The notes below the pieces were generated by a model. The model saw only the letters and a program-made list of their open reading frames with translations. It had not been told where the DNA came from and searched no databases. The translations under genes and the position numbers were made by a program. A DNA stretch of 64,000 bases from Clostridiales bacterium UBA6114 (GTDB taxonomy: Bacteria; Bacillota; Clostridia; Oscillospirales; Butyricicoccaceae), in assembly GCA_002423435.1 (NCBI GenBank), contig DIWE01000037.1, positions 210,054 through 274,053 of the forward strand, in the 5' to 3' direction. Below, in pieces: positions 18,022 through 25,947 of the stretch (the stretch's first letter is position 1; each line of letters opens with the position of its first letter).

Positions 18022-18289
18022 AAACGCAGGCACTTTGGTGCCTGCGTTTAAGCGTGAAGACAAAGTCTTCACGCTTTCAAAGGGGTACCCAGTACCCCTT
18101 TGAGTAACCCCGGTTTCGCGCCCGTCTGGCGCGGGTTAAGGGCTTTTTGGGGGAAATAAATTCCCTCAAAAAGAAATTCTAATCGGTTTTTTGAAAAAAT
18201 GGTTACGCCAGCGCAACGCATTTTTTCAAAAAAGACGAAAGAACGCTTTGTCTACAACCTGAAACGCAGGCACTTTGGTGCCTGCGTTT
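18022..18289 (+). repeat. Hairpin cassette A between two copies of a terminator
   Basis: A 28-bp palindrome (AAACGCAGGCACTTT start) occurs at 18022-18049 and again, identical, at 18262-18289. The 212 bases between are nearly all inverted repeats: GCGTGAAGAC with GTCTTCACGC, AAAGGGGTAC with GTACCCCTTT, a GCGC stem, CTTTTTG with CAAAAAG around GGGGGAAA and TTCCC, and TTTTTTGAAAAAATG with CATTTTTTCAAAAAA. AGACAAAG (18058-18065) and its complement CTTTGTCT (18246-18253) lie exactly eight bases inside the two copies. Only the second copy has a U-tract. Confidence 0.85.
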
Positions 18290-18292
18290 TTT
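18262..18292 (+). terminator. Rho-independent terminator after ispH-rpsA
   Basis: The second palindrome copy (stem CGCAGGCAC with GTGCCTGCG) is followed by TTTTTT. It is the functional terminator; the first copy at 18022 is followed by TTTAAG only. Confidence 0.9.
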
Positions 18293-18393
18293 GTCGATGC
18301 AGCCTTATTGACCCGGATTTCTCGTAAAAGACTGCCTTATTGTTATCATATCTTTTTGAAATCACCATATTTATGTGTATGAGGTGATTTCAT

Positions 18394-19122
18394 ATGAATC
18401 AAAACAAAGCCCGTCAAATCCCTTTCTTTGCGCTTATTTTGACACTGGCCTTTATTTTCATTATAATTGTGATATTCCATCGGAATATGAAAACAGTGCG
18501 CCCTGTCTTCGGCGGCGCCTTTACGACCGACAACGTCGTTGTGATCGATCCCGGGCACGGCGGCATGGACGGCGGCGCAACGGGTGTCAGCGGGATGCTC
18601 GAAAAGGACTGCACGCTGAAAATATCAAAGAAGCTTGACACCCTGATGGCCTTCTTGGGAATTCCGACTGTTATGACACGGACGGAGGACCTGTCTCTCG
18701 ACTACCGGGACGACGCCACGGTGCGTCAGAACAAGGTCGCCGATTTAAATGCCCGGTTAAAAATCGTGGAGAATACCGAAAATCCCATTTTTTTAAGTGT
18801 GCATTTAAACCTTTTCACCCAAAGCCAGTACAGGGGGGCGCAGGTCTTTTACGCCCCCAAAAGTCCGATGAGCGAAACACTGGCCAAGGTTATGCAGCAA
18901 AGCCTTCTGACGGCCTTAAACGACGGAAATACGCGCACTTATAAAAAAGCTTCAAGCGATATTTTTCTGATGAAAAACGCGCCCTGTCCCGCAATTACCG
19001 TGGAATGCGGGTTTGTATCGAACCCCGAAGAGGAAGCGCTCTTAAAAGACGACGCCTATCAGAAAAAGCTGGCCCTCGCGATCGCCGGCGGATACATCGG
19101 TTACTTAAATGAAACAGCCTGA
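18394..19122 (+). CDS. cwlD: Sporulation N-acetylmuramoyl-L-alanine amidase CwlD
   Basis: An amidase_3 zinc enzyme. In spore formers CwlD removes peptide stems so that muramic-delta-lactam can form in cortex peptidoglycan. The sequence has one N-terminal membrane anchor (about 8-27), VVIDPGHGGMDGG with the first zinc His, SVHLN with another, and the C-terminal catalytic Glu in TVECGFVSNPEE. The 242-residue length is that of CwlD. GAGGTGATTT precedes the ATG. It is the gene immediately upstream of radA. Confidence 0.9.
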   Translation: MNQNKARQIPFFALILTLAFIFIIIVIFHRNMKTVRPVFGGAFTTDNVVVIDPGHGGMDGGATGVSGMLEKDCTLKISKKLDTLMAFLGIPTVMTRTEDLSLDYRDDATVRQNKVADLNARLKIVENTENPIFLSVHLNLFTQSQYRGAQVFYAPKSPMSETLAKVMQQSLLTALNDGNTRTYKKASSDIFLMKNAPCPAITVECGFVSNPEEEALLKDDAYQKKLALAIAGGYIGYLNETA

Positions 19123-19136
19123 AGGAATGATGATTT

Positions 19137-20504
19137 TTGAAGGAAAGAACTCTGTTTCTCTGCTCAAACTGCGGCTATGAATCGCCGAAATGGTATGGAA
19201 AATGCCCCTCCTGCGGGGAGTGGAATACGCTAAAGGAGGAACGGCAGCTTGTAAAACCGTCCGTGTCCTCTTCGCGTCTGTCGCCCTACCGCGCGCCGAA
19301 ATCGGAGCCCGCGCCAATCACCGAGGTCCGGACCGATCAGGACATCCGCATCGAAACCGGCATTTCGGAGATGGACCGCGTATTGGGCGGAGGGGCGGTT
19401 TTAGGCTCTCTGATCCTGGTCAGCGGGGAGCCGGGGATCGGAAAAACCACGCTTTTAATGCAGGCCTGCCGGCATTTCGGCGAAAAGGGCACCAAGGTGC
19501 TGTACGTCTCGGGGGAGGAATCATTGAGGCAGCTGAAGCTCCGCGCGGAACGAATCGGCAGCAATAACGAGCGTCTTTTCGTGCTTTCCGAAACGGATAT
19601 CGACGAGATCCTGAGGGCCTCTGCGCGGCTTTCACCCGACATTCTGATCATCGATTCCATCCAGACGGCTTTTAAGGCATCTGTCGACTCGGTGCCCGGC
19701 AGCGTCACGCAGGTCAGGGAATGCGCGCTTACGCTGATGCAGTATGCGAAGGGAAGCGGGATAACCGTTTTTATCGTCGGTCATGTGAACAAAGACGGCG
19801 CCATCGCGGGGCCGAAGGTGCTTGAACACATGGTCGACTGCGTTTTATATTTTGAAGGGGAGCGCAACATATCCTACCGAATGCTGCGCGCTGAAAAAAA
19901 CCGTTTCGGCTCGACAAATGAAATCGGTGTTTTTGAAATGGGGGATCTCGGCTTGCGCGAGATTCCGAATCCGTCAGCGGCGCTCCTCGAGGGCAGGCCG
20001 AAATCGGTTTTCGGCAGCTGCGTCGCCTGCACGATGGAGGGCTCCCGCGCGATTCTGGCCGAAATCCAGGCGCTTGTCGCCAAAAGCGCCTACGCTACAC
20101 CGCGGCGCATGTCCGCCGGCATCGATTACAACCGGGCCGTATTGATGCTTGCCATTCTGGAAAAACGCGCCGGGCTTCTGCTCGGCGCGTGCGATACGTA
20201 TATTAATGTTGTCGGCGGCCTCAGACCGGACGAGCCCGCGATTGATCTGCCGGTTCTGGTCGCGGTGGCCTCAAGCTTCCTCGAACGCGCCGTGGACGAT
20301 ACCTGCGCCGTCTTCGGCGAAATCGGCCTCACAGGGGAGGTGCGCGCGGTTTCTGCCGTTTCTCAGCGTTTAAATGAGATCAGGCGCCTCGGATTTACAA
20401 AATGCGTTATGCCGAATCAGGATACTTCCCCTATAAAGGTTCCGGACGGCCTTGAGCTGATCAAGGTGAAAAATATTCGTCAGGCGCTTGACGCCGCTTT
20501 GTAA
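19137..20504 (+). CDS. radA: DNA repair protein RadA
   Basis: RadA (Sms) is a RecA-like ATPase that drives branch migration in recombinational repair. An N-terminal C4 zinc finger (CSNC, then CPSC) is followed by Walker A GEPGIGKTT, the RadA-specific KNRFGSTNE motif and a C-terminal Lon-protease-like domain. The length is 455 residues. The TTG start lies 14 bases after the cwlD stop. It probably uses the transcript that begins upstream of cwlD. Confidence 0.97.
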   Translation: MKERTLFLCSNCGYESPKWYGKCPSCGEWNTLKEERQLVKPSVSSSRLSPYRAPKSEPAPITEVRTDQDIRIETGISEMDRVLGGGAVLGSLILVSGEPGIGKTTLLMQACRHFGEKGTKVLYVSGEESLRQLKLRAERIGSNNERLFVLSETDIDEILRASARLSPDILIIDSIQTAFKASVDSVPGSVTQVRECALTLMQYAKGSGITVFIVGHVNKDGAIAGPKVLEHMVDCVLYFEGERNISYRMLRAEKNRFGSTNEIGVFEMGDLGLREIPNPSAALLEGRPKSVFGSCVACTMEGSRAILAEIQALVAKSAYATPRRMSAGIDYNRAVLMLAILEKRAGLLLGACDTYINVVGGLRPDEPAIDLPVLVAVASSFLERAVDDTCAVFGEIGLTGEVRAVSAVSQRLNEIRRLGFTKCVMPNQDTSPIKVPDGLELIKVKNIRQALDAAL

Positions 20505-20529
20505 AGCGGACAAGCTTTTCAATAACAGC

Positions 20530-20667
20530 TTATTTTTTCCCTTTGGATGATTTGACGTAGTATGCACAGCCGTCTTTGTTCGGCTCACCGGGAGAGGCCG
20601 CTCTGGTCAACGTACATGTACCGTCCTTCTGATAAACACAGTCGCTCGTGCAGGAAATCAAACTCAT
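20530..20667 (-). CDS. Small cysteine-rich protein, conserved in Clostridia
   Basis: A 45-residue protein on the opposite strand to its neighbours. It has four cysteines (CTSDCVYQKDGTC, then DGCAYYV) and a Lys-rich tail. Similar short proteins in clostridial genomes often carry a meaningless automatic name; the spacing suggests metal binding, and a DUF1540-like motif is possible but not certain. GGAGG lies nine bases upstream of the ATG. It faces radA tail to tail with only 25 bases between. Confidence 0.7.
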   Translation of the reverse strand: MSLISCTSDCVYQKDGTCTLTRAASPGEPNKDGCAYYVKSSKGKK

Positions 20668-20722
20668 GCGACAAACCTCCAATACTTGATTTGTTTCTAG
20701 TTTCTCCAGATGGATATAAAAT

Positions 20723-21529
20723 ATGAATGCACAATTGGAAAAGGAAGAAAGCACCTTGTTTATCGCAAAGCCGAATTTGCCGCAAAACAAAGTCACGTCG
20801 CTTTTTCTGGGCGAAAAATACGTTCAAAAATTTTCAGGACCGCTTTGGAAGCTCGGAGTAAAAGCGCTCCCGGTTCCGCCCTGCGAAAGTTTAAGCGGGG
20901 AAGAGAGGCACCACGCCGACATGCTTTTGCACCATATCGGGAAAAACGGGGTTATCGTACACAAAGGTATGCTCGGCAAAGCCAAATGCCTTTACAAGGA
21001 AATGCATATGGAAATCGTTGACAGCGAGGTCGCTTTACAGAAGGATTATCCGTATAATATCGCATTAAACGGACTGTCAATCGGAAGTTTGTTCTTCCAC
21101 AATCTGAAATTTACCGACAGCTCGATAAAATCCCAATTAATTTCCAATAATTGCAAGCTGATCCATGTCAGGCAGGGATACGCGAAATGCGCGGTCGCGG
21201 TTGTCGACGAGGGGTCCGCGATCACGTCGGACAACGGAATGGCGGCAGCCTTAGAGTGCGCCGGGATCGACGTGCTCCTGATCCGGCCGGGATTTATTTT
21301 TCTCGACAGCGAGCATTATGGATTCATCGGCGGATGCTGCGGAAAGCTTTCCAAAGACCGGATCGCATTTACGGGCAGCTTAAACGATCATCCGGATAAA
21401 AATAAAATCCTGAATTTCCTTGAAACCAAAAAGGTTTATCCGGTTTTTTTAACCGAGGGTCCGCTGATCGACGTCGGCTCGATTCTGCCGCTTAAGGAGG
21501 AGGACCGCCGGATTGGAAATAACACTTGA
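20723..21529 (+). CDS. Conserved hypothetical protein (possibly DUF6873-like)
   Basis: A soluble 268-residue protein with no signal peptide and no motif I can assign to an enzyme family. Conserved-looking segments are ITSDNGMAAALE, DVLLIRPGFIFLDS and YGFIGGCCGK. Its layout recalls the amidinotransferase-like (GME) fold of DUF6873 proteins, but that is a guess. No clear ribosome-binding site precedes ATG 20723. The promoter of the downstream recombinase overlaps its last codons. Confidence 0.6.
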   Translation: MNAQLEKEESTLFIAKPNLPQNKVTSLFLGEKYVQKFSGPLWKLGVKALPVPPCESLSGEERHHADMLLHHIGKNGVIVHKGMLGKAKCLYKEMHMEIVDSEVALQKDYPYNIALNGLSIGSLFFHNLKFTDSSIKSQLISNNCKLIHVRQGYAKCAVAVVDEGSAITSDNGMAAALECAGIDVLLIRPGFIFLDSEHYGFIGGCCGKLSKDRIAFTGSLNDHPDKNKILNFLETKKVYPVFLTEGPLIDVGSILPLKEEDRRIGNNT

Positions 21530-21554
21530 CACGCCGGGGACGGCGGTATATGAT
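21526..21554 (+). promoter_or_regulatory. Predicted promoter of the XerC-type recombinase
   Basis: TTGACA (21526-21531), 17 bases, TATGAT (21549-21554): a near-consensus sigma-A promoter whose -35 box overlaps the stop codon of the upstream gene. The transcript would begin about 21561, at the edge of the palindrome that follows. Confidence 0.75.
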
Positions 21555-21564
21555 CGATATATCC

Positions 21565-21594
21565 AATTATACAAAATAAAGATTTTGTATAATT
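21565..21594. repeat. Perfect 13-bp inverted repeat in the recombinase leader
   Basis: AATTATACAAAAT and ATTTTGTATAATT are perfect complements around an AAAG centre, right after the promoter. There is no U-tract, so it is not a normal terminator. It may be an operator, an mRNA 5' stem, or (trimmed to 11-6-11) a recombinase binding site. Confidence 0.7.
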
Positions 21595-21687
21595 CGGGGT
21601 GGGGGAAAACGCAAAAATAAACGCATGAGATACTGTGATCCGCCGCGGAGTTTTTCCTGAAAAACGAAAACCCGGAGGTTTATTAAA

Positions 21688-22719
21688 ATGGATGTTCGAA
21701 CCGATGCGCCGCAGATTATCAAAGATTTTCTCACATATACCGAAACCATCCGCGGCAAATCCAGAAAAACCATCGAGGAATATTTTTTGGATCTTCGCAC
21801 GTTTTTTCGCTTTATAAAGCAAAAACGGAAAATGATCCCGAAGGATTGTCCATTTGATGAGATTCCGATTTCGGATATCGACGCCGGCCTCATTAAGACG
21901 GTCACGCTTTCGGATATCTACGACTACCTGACTTATATCAGCCGCGAGCGCCCGAAACACCGCAAAAGTGCCGAAACGACCTATGGGAACACGGCCAAAA
22001 CCCGCGCGCGCAAGGTATCGAGCGTTCGTTCCTTTTTTAAATATCTGACCGACAAGGCGCATATTCTGGACGTAAACCCCGCGCAAAACTTGGATTCTCC
22101 GAAGACGCGCCAGTCGATGCCGCGGTATTTGTCCTTAGATGACAGCCGCGCCCTCTTAAACGCCGTCAGCGGCCCGAACAAGGAACGGGACTATTGTATC
22201 CTGACGCTCTTCCTAAACTGCGGCCTGCGCGTCTCTGAACTCGTGGGGATCGATCTGCAGGACATCCAGGAGGGACGGCTCAGGGTACTCGGAAAGGGCG
22301 ACAAGGAGCGGACCGTTTACTTAAATCCCGCGTGCATCAACGCGCTGAACGACTATTTGAAAGTGCGGCCCGCGCTTCATAACCAGGATAAAAACGCGTT
22401 ATTTATAAGCCGGCTTTCAAAGCGGATCGATGTGCAAACGGTAAAATGGCTTGTCAAGAAATATCTCACAGGCGCCGGGCTTGATGCAAAGCACTACTCC
22501 GCCCACAAGCTGCGGCATACGGCGGCGACCCTGATGTACCAGAACGGCGTCGACATCCGGACGCTTCAGGAGGTGCTTGGACATAAAAGCGTCGACACGA
22601 CGATGATCTACACCCATATTGCAGGTGAAAATCTGCAAAACGCCGCACTCGCAAACCCGCTTGCAAACGAAGTGATGGATCAAAAAAAGAAATCGGATGA
22701 GCAGGAAAAAGAGCGCTGA
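21688..22719 (+). CDS. xerC: Tyrosine recombinase XerC
   Basis: A site-specific recombinase of the tyrosine family. The active-site set is complete: Arg181 (CGLRVSEL), His273 and Arg276 (HKLRHTAA), His299 and the nucleophile Tyr308 (TTMIYTH). An N-terminal SAM-like core-binding domain covers about 1-130. Its 343 residues are slightly more than usual. GGAGG precedes the ATG. With the XerD at 24.2 kb it probably forms the XerCD pair for chromosome dimer resolution, though some other integrase role cannot be excluded. Confidence 0.88.
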   Translation: MDVRTDAPQIIKDFLTYTETIRGKSRKTIEEYFLDLRTFFRFIKQKRKMIPKDCPFDEIPISDIDAGLIKTVTLSDIYDYLTYISRERPKHRKSAETTYGNTAKTRARKVSSVRSFFKYLTDKAHILDVNPAQNLDSPKTRQSMPRYLSLDDSRALLNAVSGPNKERDYCILTLFLNCGLRVSELVGIDLQDIQEGRLRVLGKGDKERTVYLNPACINALNDYLKVRPALHNQDKNALFISRLSKRIDVQTVKWLVKKYLTGAGLDAKHYSAHKLRHTAATLMYQNGVDIRTLQEVLGHKSVDTTMIYTHIAGENLQNAALANPLANEVMDQKKKSDEQEKER

Positions 22720-22770
22720 CCCCCCTTCCCTGCCTATTTAAAAACCATAGATTTGCTTTGAGGCGTGAGC

Positions 22771-22802
22771 GAACCGGGCAAATACCCGGTTCATTCTTTT
22801 TA
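22771..22802 (+). terminator. Rho-independent terminator after xerC
   Basis: An 8-bp stem (GAACCGGG with CCCGGTTC, 22771-22792) is followed by ATTCTTTTTATT. It sits between the convergent xerC and DAHP synthase genes; the T-run favours the plus strand. Confidence 0.85.
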
Positions 22803-23825
22803 TTGCCGTTCGCTCCAGATCGTTTTCCTCTCGAGCTCGATATAGGGGCGCAGGGACCGCATAAGCTCGTCGAAGGCCTGCGGGGTAAGCGACTGGGCGC
22901 CGTCGCTTAACGCCTGCGACGGGTTGTTGTGTACCTCGACCATCAGCCCGTCGGCTCCTGCGGCGATCGCCGCCTTTGAAAGCGGCAGCACCATCCACGA
23001 AACGCCGCACGCATGGCTTGGGTCGACAATGACGGGCAGATGGGTGAGCTTTTTGAGCACGGGCACGGCGGAAATGTCGAGCGTATTCCTGGTCGACGGC
23101 TCGAACGTGCGAATGCCGCGCTCGCATAGAATCACCTGTTCGTTTCCCTCGGACATGATATACTCGGCGCTCATAAGGAGCTCCTCGATCGTGTTCGCAA
23201 GGCCGCGCTTTAATAAAACCGGCTTATCTTGCTGGCCGAGGATTTTAAGCAGTCTGAAATTCTGCATATTGCGCGCGCCCACCTGAATGATGTCCACATC
23301 CTCAAAAAGCCGGATATCGGCCGCGTCCATGATTTCCGTCACGACCGGCTGCCCCGTTTTTTGGCCGGCGTCGAGTAAAAGCCGGAGTCCTTCGTTTTCA
23401 AGTCCCTGAAAGGAATACGGCGAGGTGCGCGGCTTGAACGCGCCGCCCCGTAAAAGCCCGGCGCCGGATTTTTTTACGCATTCGGAAACCAGCTCCATCT
23501 GCCCGGCGCTTTCAATCGAGCACGGCCCGGCGATCACCTGGAAAAATCCGCCGCCGAACTTGCGTCCCCTGACGTCGATAACCGTGTCATGCGTGTGAAA
23601 TTTGCGGTTTGCCTTTTTATAGGGCTCGCTGACACGTTTTACGTCCGAAACCAGTTCCTCCGATTTTAGTTTTTCAGGATCGAGCCTCGATGTGTCGCCG
23701 ATCAGGCCGACGATGGTCGTGTTTTCACCGCGGCTTAGGTGCGTCTTAAAGCCGAGCGCCTCCATCCGCTTTGAAAATGCCTCGACCTGGGGTTCGCTTG
23801 TGTTTGGTTTTAAGATGACAATCAT
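22800..23825 (-). CDS. aroF: 3-deoxy-7-phosphoheptulonate (DAHP) synthase, type I beta
   Basis: DAHP synthase joins PEP and erythrose 4-phosphate in the first step of the shikimate pathway. An N-terminal ACT-like domain (MIVILKPN to about residue 70) is followed by the KDO8P-like barrel with AGPCSIES, RGGAFKPRTSPYSF, the KRG segment and DPSHACG. The start at 23825 (MIVILKPN) has GGGAGG just ahead, giving 341 residues. Expression is very likely controlled by the attenuator upstream, and the N-terminal domain suggests feedback inhibition as in the Thermotoga enzyme. Confidence 0.96.
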   Translation of the reverse strand: MIVILKPNTSEPQVEAFSKRMEALGFKTHLSRGENTTIVGLIGDTSRLDPEKLKSEELVSDVKRVSEPYKKANRKFHTHDTVIDVRGRKFGGGFFQVIAGPCSIESAGQMELVSECVKKSGAGLLRGGAFKPRTSPYSFQGLENEGLRLLLDAGQKTGQPVVTEIMDAADIRLFEDVDIIQVGARNMQNFRLLKILGQQDKPVLLKRGLANTIEELLMSAEYIMSEGNEQVILCERGIRTFEPSTRNTLDISAVPVLKKLTHLPVIVDPSHACGVSWMVLPLSKAAIAAGADGLMVEVHNNPSQALSDGAQSLTPQAFDELMRSLRPYIELERKTIWSERQ

Positions 23826-23846
23826 AACTTTTCCTCCCAAAAAACA

Positions 23847-24066
23847 GCCCGGGGCAGTTATTTTGCCCCGGGCCAAAGTTTTTTAAAACAAAAAAACCCG
23901 AGAGCCTGTAATTGGGCTTCGGGCTGCGGCGTCTTTCTTTCTGAAGGGTCAAGGCAGCAGCTAAAAAAGCCCGGTCTTAGCATAAGCATAAACGGGCCAA
24001 AAATAATATATGGATATCGTTAATTTGCCGTTCATAACCGCCGTGTCCTCTTTCCTCCGGAATTTG
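23847..24066 (-). promoter_or_regulatory. Aromatic amino acid attenuator leader of DAHP synthase
   Basis: The transcript first encodes a peptide rich in Tyr, Phe and Trp (23961-24035). Hairpin 1:2 (GCCCG with CGGGC, 23969-23997) overlaps its last codons. Strand 2 CGGGCT (23968-23973) can instead pair with AGCCCG (23920-23925), which blocks the 3:4 terminator (23897-23923, CCCGA with TCGGG, then a T-run). A second strong terminator (GCCCGGGGCA with TGCCCCGGGC, 23847-23873, then TTTTTT) lies just before the ribosome-binding site of aroF. This is the logic of trp-type attenuation. Confidence 0.85.
23961..24035 (-). CDS. Aromatic leader peptide
   Basis: A 24-codon frame reading MNGKLTISIYYFWPVYAYAK and then TGLF. 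Six of nine residues around the middle are aromatic or near-aromatic (IYYFWPVYAY), far above chance. GAGGA lies ten bases before the ATG. The stop is just at the U-rich end of hairpin 1:2, so ribosome stalling on Tyr, Phe or Trp codons would change the folding. Confidence 0.85.
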   Translation of the reverse strand: MNGKLTISIYYFWPVYAYAKTGLF

Positions 24067-24072
24067 GATTTT

Positions 24073-24101
24073 AGTATAGCACATGCATGAAACGCCGTCA
24101 A
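24073..24101 (-). promoter_or_regulatory. Predicted promoter of the aroF leader
   Basis: On the minus strand TTGACG (24096-24101), 17 bases, then TATACT (24073-24078). Transcription would start about 24066, giving a leader of roughly 240 nucleotides. Confidence 0.8.
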
Positions 24102-24154
24102 GAAAAAACTGAAAACCGCCATTGCCGGGACAAACTCAATGTGCAATACGGTCC

Positions 24155-25039
24155 TTATGCCCTCGGATGGCACCTCGAGTATACAATGCTGATCTGCTGC
24201 TTTATCATGCGGGCGTACACCTGTGTGGACGATATATCGGCATGCCCCATCATTTCTTTTACCGATTCGAGGTCGGCGCCGTTCTGGATCAGATGCATTG
24301 CAAAGGAATGCCGGAGCGTATGCGGCGTGATTTGTTTTTTGATGCCGGCCTTTTCCTGATAATGCTTTACGATCTTGAAAAAACCCTGGCGCGTCATGCG
24401 CTCGCCCTTGATGTTGACAAAGAGCGAGGGCTGTGCGATATCGCTTAATAAAATCGCCCTCGCCTGCCTCAAATAGGCCCGAAGCGCGGAAACCGCCGAA
24501 GGATAGATCGGTATAATTCGCTGTCCCCTGCCGTTTTTGCATTTTACAAAGCCGATTTCAAGATTTACGTCGTCGATATTGAGGTCCAAAAGCTCGGTCA
24601 CACGGATGCCGGTCGCGTATAAAAGCTCAAGCATCGCCTTGTCCCGGATTCCCTTGTAGTCGGTCGTGTCCGGCTGGGACAACAGCAGGTCCACTTCCTC
24701 GCTTGTAAGAATTTGCGGCATTTTCTGCACCGGCTTCGACGTTTCGACATTGGTTGCGGGATTGATCAAAATCACACCGAACTGCATCAGAAAGCTGTAA
24801 AAGGACTTAATAGAGGCCTTTGTCCGAAGAACGGTCGCGCCCGACTTTCCCTTCGACAAGAGGTCCTTCAAATAAGCGGAGATGAGCTTTTGGTCCGCGT
24901 TTTTCGGATCTTGAATCTTTTTCTGATTTAAGAAATCGCAGTAATGCTGAACATCTCTCAAATAGGAAGCCTTTGTATTTTCCGATGAGTTTTTCACCGT
25001 CGTCAAATAGCTCGAAAATTCGTCAATATAATCCTGCAT
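24155..25039 (-). CDS. xerD: Tyrosine recombinase XerD
   Basis: XerD pairs with XerC to resolve chromosome dimers at dif. Visible active-site segments are YATGIRVTEL (Arg), HTLRHSFAMHLI (His, Arg) and GHADISSTQVYARM (His, Tyr). From 25039 (MQDYIDEF, with GGGAGG six bases upstream) it is 294 residues, the XerD standard; an upstream in-frame start at 25084 would run into spoIIM. It lies directly after spoIIM, as in many Firmicutes, where the xerD gene follows a sporulation gene. Confidence 0.92.
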   Translation of the reverse strand: MQDYIDEFSSYLTTVKNSSENTKASYLRDVQHYCDFLNQKKIQDPKNADQKLISAYLKDLLSKGKSGATVLRTKASIKSFYSFLMQFGVILINPATNVETSKPVQKMPQILTSEEVDLLLSQPDTTDYKGIRDKAMLELLYATGIRVTELLDLNIDDVNLEIGFVKCKNGRGQRIIPIYPSAVSALRAYLRQARAILLSDIAQPSLFVNIKGERMTRQGFFKIVKHYQEKAGIKKQITPHTLRHSFAMHLIQNGADLESVKEMMGHADISSTQVYARMIKQQISIVYSRCHPRA

Positions 25040-25058
25040 TTTGGACCTCCCGTTTATG

Positions 25059-25688
25059 TCAAAGAAAATTATGTATATAGGCAATCAAGAGCGGTGAAAG
25101 AAACCTTTCTATCAGGGCGCAAAAGAACAAGACGGCAAAAACAATGCCGCAAAGCGAAAAATATTGATCCGCTTTTATTCCCGCCATCACGCGCCGACCG
25201 CCTGCTGGAACTCCGCGGCGATAGCCGTTTTTGGCAAAAAGATAAGCGTTTTGAGAAAGAAGAAGAAGTGCCGGCAACGCAAGCGCGTTCTGAAGGCCGA
25301 AAGCGGCCAAAGACAAAAAAGCGCCGTTGATTCCAAGCATCCTGACAAAACCGGTAACGGCGACCGACAAAAAAGCGCCCCGCAGCATCACAAAAGCAGG
25401 AACCAGAAACACGCCGAGTCCGGTGAAGGAAATCAGGAATATAATCACATGATACCTGAAATTTACAAAAAGGGCGGTTAAAAAAGAAGGCCGCACATAC
25501 TCGTCCGAGAAACCCAGCAAATAGTTTATCAGCATCTCATAAAGACGTCCGGAACCGGATGCAAGGATGCCGGATGCCACGGCCGAGCCTATAATGGCTC
25601 CGAAGACAAACAACGCGGCCATCGCTAAAAGAACCGCTCCGCCATAAGACGGTTCCAGCCTCCTCATGGACATAAAAGCCCTTTTCAT
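25059..25688 (-). CDS. spoIIM: Stage II sporulation protein M
   Basis: SpoIIM is a membrane protein of the DMP complex (SpoIID, SpoIIM, SpoIIP) that drives septal thinning and engulfment in the mother cell. The 209-residue sequence has about five hydrophobic segments, with a long N-terminal helix from residue 18 and a GLGVFLVPAFVMLRGAFLS block. GGAGGTGACGG precedes the ATG. It is followed by xerD 20 bases later. A SpoIID protein is encoded at 39-40.8 kb. Confidence 0.9.
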   Translation of the reverse strand: MKRAFMSMRRLEPSYGGAVLLAMAALFVFGAIIGSAVASGILASGSGRLYEMLINYLLGFSDEYVRPSFLTALFVNFRYHVIIFLISFTGLGVFLVPAFVMLRGAFLSVAVTGFVRMLGINGAFLSLAAFGLQNALALPALLLLSQNAYLFAKNGYRRGVPAGGRRVMAGIKADQYFSLCGIVFAVLFFCALIERFLSPLLIAYIHNFL

Positions 25689-25710
25689 TCCGTCACCTCC
25701 TACGTAAAAA

Positions 25711-25735
25711 AGAATATGACGGACATGTTGTTTCT
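25711..25735 (-). promoter_or_regulatory. Possible sigma-E promoter of spoIIM
   Basis: On the minus strand CATATTCT (25711-25718) resembles the sigma-E -10 CATACANT, with ATA about 16 bases upstream. spoIIM is sigma-E dependent in B. subtilis. The predicted transcript would start only a few bases before the GGAGG. Confidence 0.4.
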
Positions 25736-25830
25736 ATGACCAAAAAGAGGAATATAATAAATATAATACTTTGCGCATAAGTGTTCAAGGACAATTTTTC
25801 CAAAATCGCACTTTTGTAAAATTAGCACAA

Positions 25831-25858
25831 ATTTTATGTAAACTATATTATGTAAACC
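25831..25858. other. dif-like recombination site (candidate)
   Basis: Two 11-base arms, ATTTTATGTAA and TTATGTAAACC, flank ACTATA. From memory of the Firmicutes dif sequence, the right arm matches at 10 of 11 bases, the left at about 7 of 11 and the centre at 4 of 6. The gap 25689-26015 holds no gene. ATGTAAAC also occurs twice as a direct repeat here, so a different operator is possible. Confidence 0.45.
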
Positions 25859-25947
25859 GACTTGCGGGCGTTACCTCCGCGCAAAGAAAATGGGGCTATT
25901 CATCCATGAATTCTTATGCAAATATCGGCCTTTATCCCGGAACGCAA

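Noticed and set aside
24087..24448. Plus-strand frames opposite xerD
   Set aside because: They are shadows of the xerD coding sequence with no ribosome-binding site.
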